From: JAZGBC01 sp036444495
GTDB taxonomy: Bacteria > Pseudomonadota > Alphaproteobacteria > Kiloniellales > J153
Direction: 5' to 3'
DNA length: 6,327 nt
Assembly: GCA_036444495.1 (NCBI GenBank)
Contig: JAZGBC010000060.1
Location: forward strand, 1-6,327
Both the position numbers and the translations under genes were made by a program. The notes beneath the pieces were generated by a model. It was not told the origin of the DNA and searched no databases. It saw nothing but the letters and a program-made list of their open reading frames with translations. Positions 5,147-6,327 of this stretch are shown piece after piece. Each line of letters opens with the position of its first letter. The stretch's first letter is position 1.

Positions 5147-6327
5147 ATGACCCGTCTCAGCAAAGACCAGGAAGACCTGAAGGCGCGCGCGGCCGCACTG
5201 GCGGTGGAGACGATCGCTCCGCGCGCGGCCGAGGTGGACCGCAGCGAGGAATATCCCTGGGACAACGTGCGCGCGCTCAAGGAGGCGGGCTTCTTCGGCC
5301 TGACCATCCCCAAGGACTATGGCGGCCAGGGGCTGGGCTATCTGGAGGCGGTTCTGGTCATCGAGGAGATAGCCAAGGCCTGCGGCGTCAGCGCCCGCAT
5401 CGTGGTCGAGGCCAACATGGGCGCCATCGGCGCGATCCTGGCCTATGGCGGCGAGGAACAGAAGAAACTGGCGGCCAAGTTGGTCCTCACGGGCGACAAG
5501 CCGGCCATCTGCATCACCGAACCCGGCGCCGGCTCGGCGGCCACCGAGATGACCACCCGCGCCGAGCGCCGGGGCGACCGCTATATCCTCAACGGCAAGA
5601 AGCATTGGATCACCGGTGGCGGGGTCTCGCGCCTGCACGTCGTTTTCGCGCGTGTCTTCGAACAGGGCGCCGAGCAGGGCATTACGGGCTTCATCGTGGT
5701 GCGCGAGCCCGATGGCAGCGGGCCCAAGGGGCTGACCATCGGCAAGCGCGAGCCCACCATGGGCCTGCGCGGCATCCCGGAGACCGAGGTGATCTTCGAG
5801 GACCTGGAGGTGCCCGCGGAAATGATGCTCATGCCGCCCGGGGGCCTGGCGCGCGGCTTCGGCAAGCTGATGCACGCCTACAACAGCCAGCGCGTGGGCG
5901 CGGCCACGGTGGCTTTCGGCTTGGCCCAGGGCGCCTACGAGCAGGCGCTCGCCTATAGCCGCGAGCGCGAGCAGTTCGGCCGCCCGATCGCCGAGTTCCA
6001 GGGCTTGCAATGGATGCTCGCCGATATGAGCGTCAAGCTCGAAGCGGCGCGCGGCCTCATCCACAAGGCGGCGGCGAGCAGCGGCGGCGGCGGCTTCCCC
6101 GACATGCTGCAAGCCGCTCAGGCCAAGCTGTCCGCCGCAGACATGGCCATCGAGGTGACCAACGGCGCCCTGCAAATCTTCGGCGCCGCCGGCTATTCCC
6201 GCAACAACCCCCTGGAACGCATGGTGCGCGACGCCCGCATGTTCACCATCGGCGGCGGCACCGCCCAGGCCCTGCGAAACGTCATCGCCGACGGCATCTT
6301 CGGACAAAGGGTGTCGCAGAGGAGGGA
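5147..6327 (+). CDS. Acyl-CoA dehydrogenase-fold flavoprotein lacking catalytic glutamates (possible desulfinase-like), 3' end open
   Basis: The frame starts at ATG 5147 (AGCGGA upstream) and stays open for 393 codons to the window edge; at family length (about 380-395) its stop must lie just beyond. The order is typical of ACADs: a helical N-terminus with GFFGLTIPKDYGGQGLG (48-64), the FAD-contact strand ICITEPGAGSAATEM (121-135), WITGGG (154-159), REQFGRPIAEFQ (274-285) and the C-terminal ERMVRDARMFTIGGGTAQ (357-374). In MCAD-type enzymes that last motif reads IYEGT, with Glu as the catalytic base; here it is IGGGT, so Gly370 replaces it. The alternative base of isovaleryl-CoA dehydrogenase types, just before the conserved Arg in helix G, is Gln248 (NSQRV). 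Both bases are absent, so ordinary alpha,beta-dehydrogenation is doubtful. Arg84 and Gln248 recall the residues I remember from 3-sulfinopropionyl-CoA desulfinase. A non-dehydrogenating or inactive role is possible. Confidence 0.88.
   Translation, partial: MTRLSKDQEDLKARAAALAVETIAPRAAEVDRSEEYPWDNVRALKEAGFFGLTIPKDYGGQGLGYLEAVLVIEEIAKACGVSARIVVEANMGAIGAILAYGGEEQKKLAAKLVLTGDKPAICITEPGAGSAATEMTTRAERRGDRYILNGKKHWITGGGVSRLHVVFARVFEQGAEQGITGFIVVREPDGSGPKGLTIGKREPTMGLRGIPETEVIFEDLEVPAEMMLMPPGGLARGFGKLMHAYNSQRVGAATVAFGLAQGAYEQALAYSREREQFGRPIAEFQGLQWMLADMSVKLEAARGLIHKAAASSGGGGFPDMLQAAQAKLSAADMAIEVTNGALQIFGAAGYSRNNPLERMVRDARMFTIGGGTAQALRNVIADGIFGQRVSQRR

Noticed and set aside
5108..6307. A 399-codon open frame on the minus strand opposite the ACAD gene
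   Set aside because: It is the mirror of the ACAD codons; the plus-strand protein has a full set of ACAD motifs and this one resembles nothing I recognise.

Overview
The window is GC-rich (well over 60%) with G/C-biased third codon positions. It reads as chromosomal DNA of a high-GC proteobacterium, most likely an alphaproteobacterium; this rests on gene-family resemblance and base composition only. Six protein genes are visible, two of them cut by the window ends.

Layout. (1) 1-251, plus strand: the C-terminus of an HpcH/HpaI-type CoA-ester lyase, probably malyl-CoA lyase-like. (2) 279-1238, minus strand: a periplasmic ThiY/NMT1-like binding protein for a thiamine precursor, convergent with gene 1 and without adjacent transporter partners. 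Its leader carries a recognisable TPP riboswitch core (1318-1397) and a 9-bp helix that would hide its ribosome binding site. (3) 1398-1660: an unusual repeat-rich divergent intergenic region. It holds a 66-bp near-perfect palindrome with CTAG ends abutting the riboswitch core, a second long stem-loop, a possible dispersed repeat, and a direct repeat that runs across the next start codon. (4) 1661-3998, plus strand: a probable three-gene operon, with two split TPP-enzyme subunits resembling sulfopyruvate decarboxylase ComD/ComE and a DAO-family FAD oxidoreductase. (5) 4125-5078: accA, the acetyl-CoA carboxylase carboxyltransferase alpha subunit. (6) 5147 to the window end: an acyl-CoA dehydrogenase-fold flavoprotein lacking the catalytic glutamate at both known positions.

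How the genes may work together. The FAD enzyme could make a 2-oxo acid or aldehyde from an amine or amino acid, and the ComDE-like pair could decarboxylate a 2-oxo acid such as sulfopyruvate. The terminal acyl-CoA dehydrogenase homologue shares features with 3-sulfinopropionyl-CoA desulfinase. An organosulfur (cysteate, sulfinate or sulfonate) theme is therefore a reasonable hypothesis, not a demonstrated one. The TPP-dependent enzyme lies next to a TPP-sensing thiamine-precursor uptake gene.

The two best leads are the TPP riboswitch, whose 5' strands are displaced by about 130 nt of palindromic sequence, and the acyl-CoA dehydrogenase homologue without a catalytic base.
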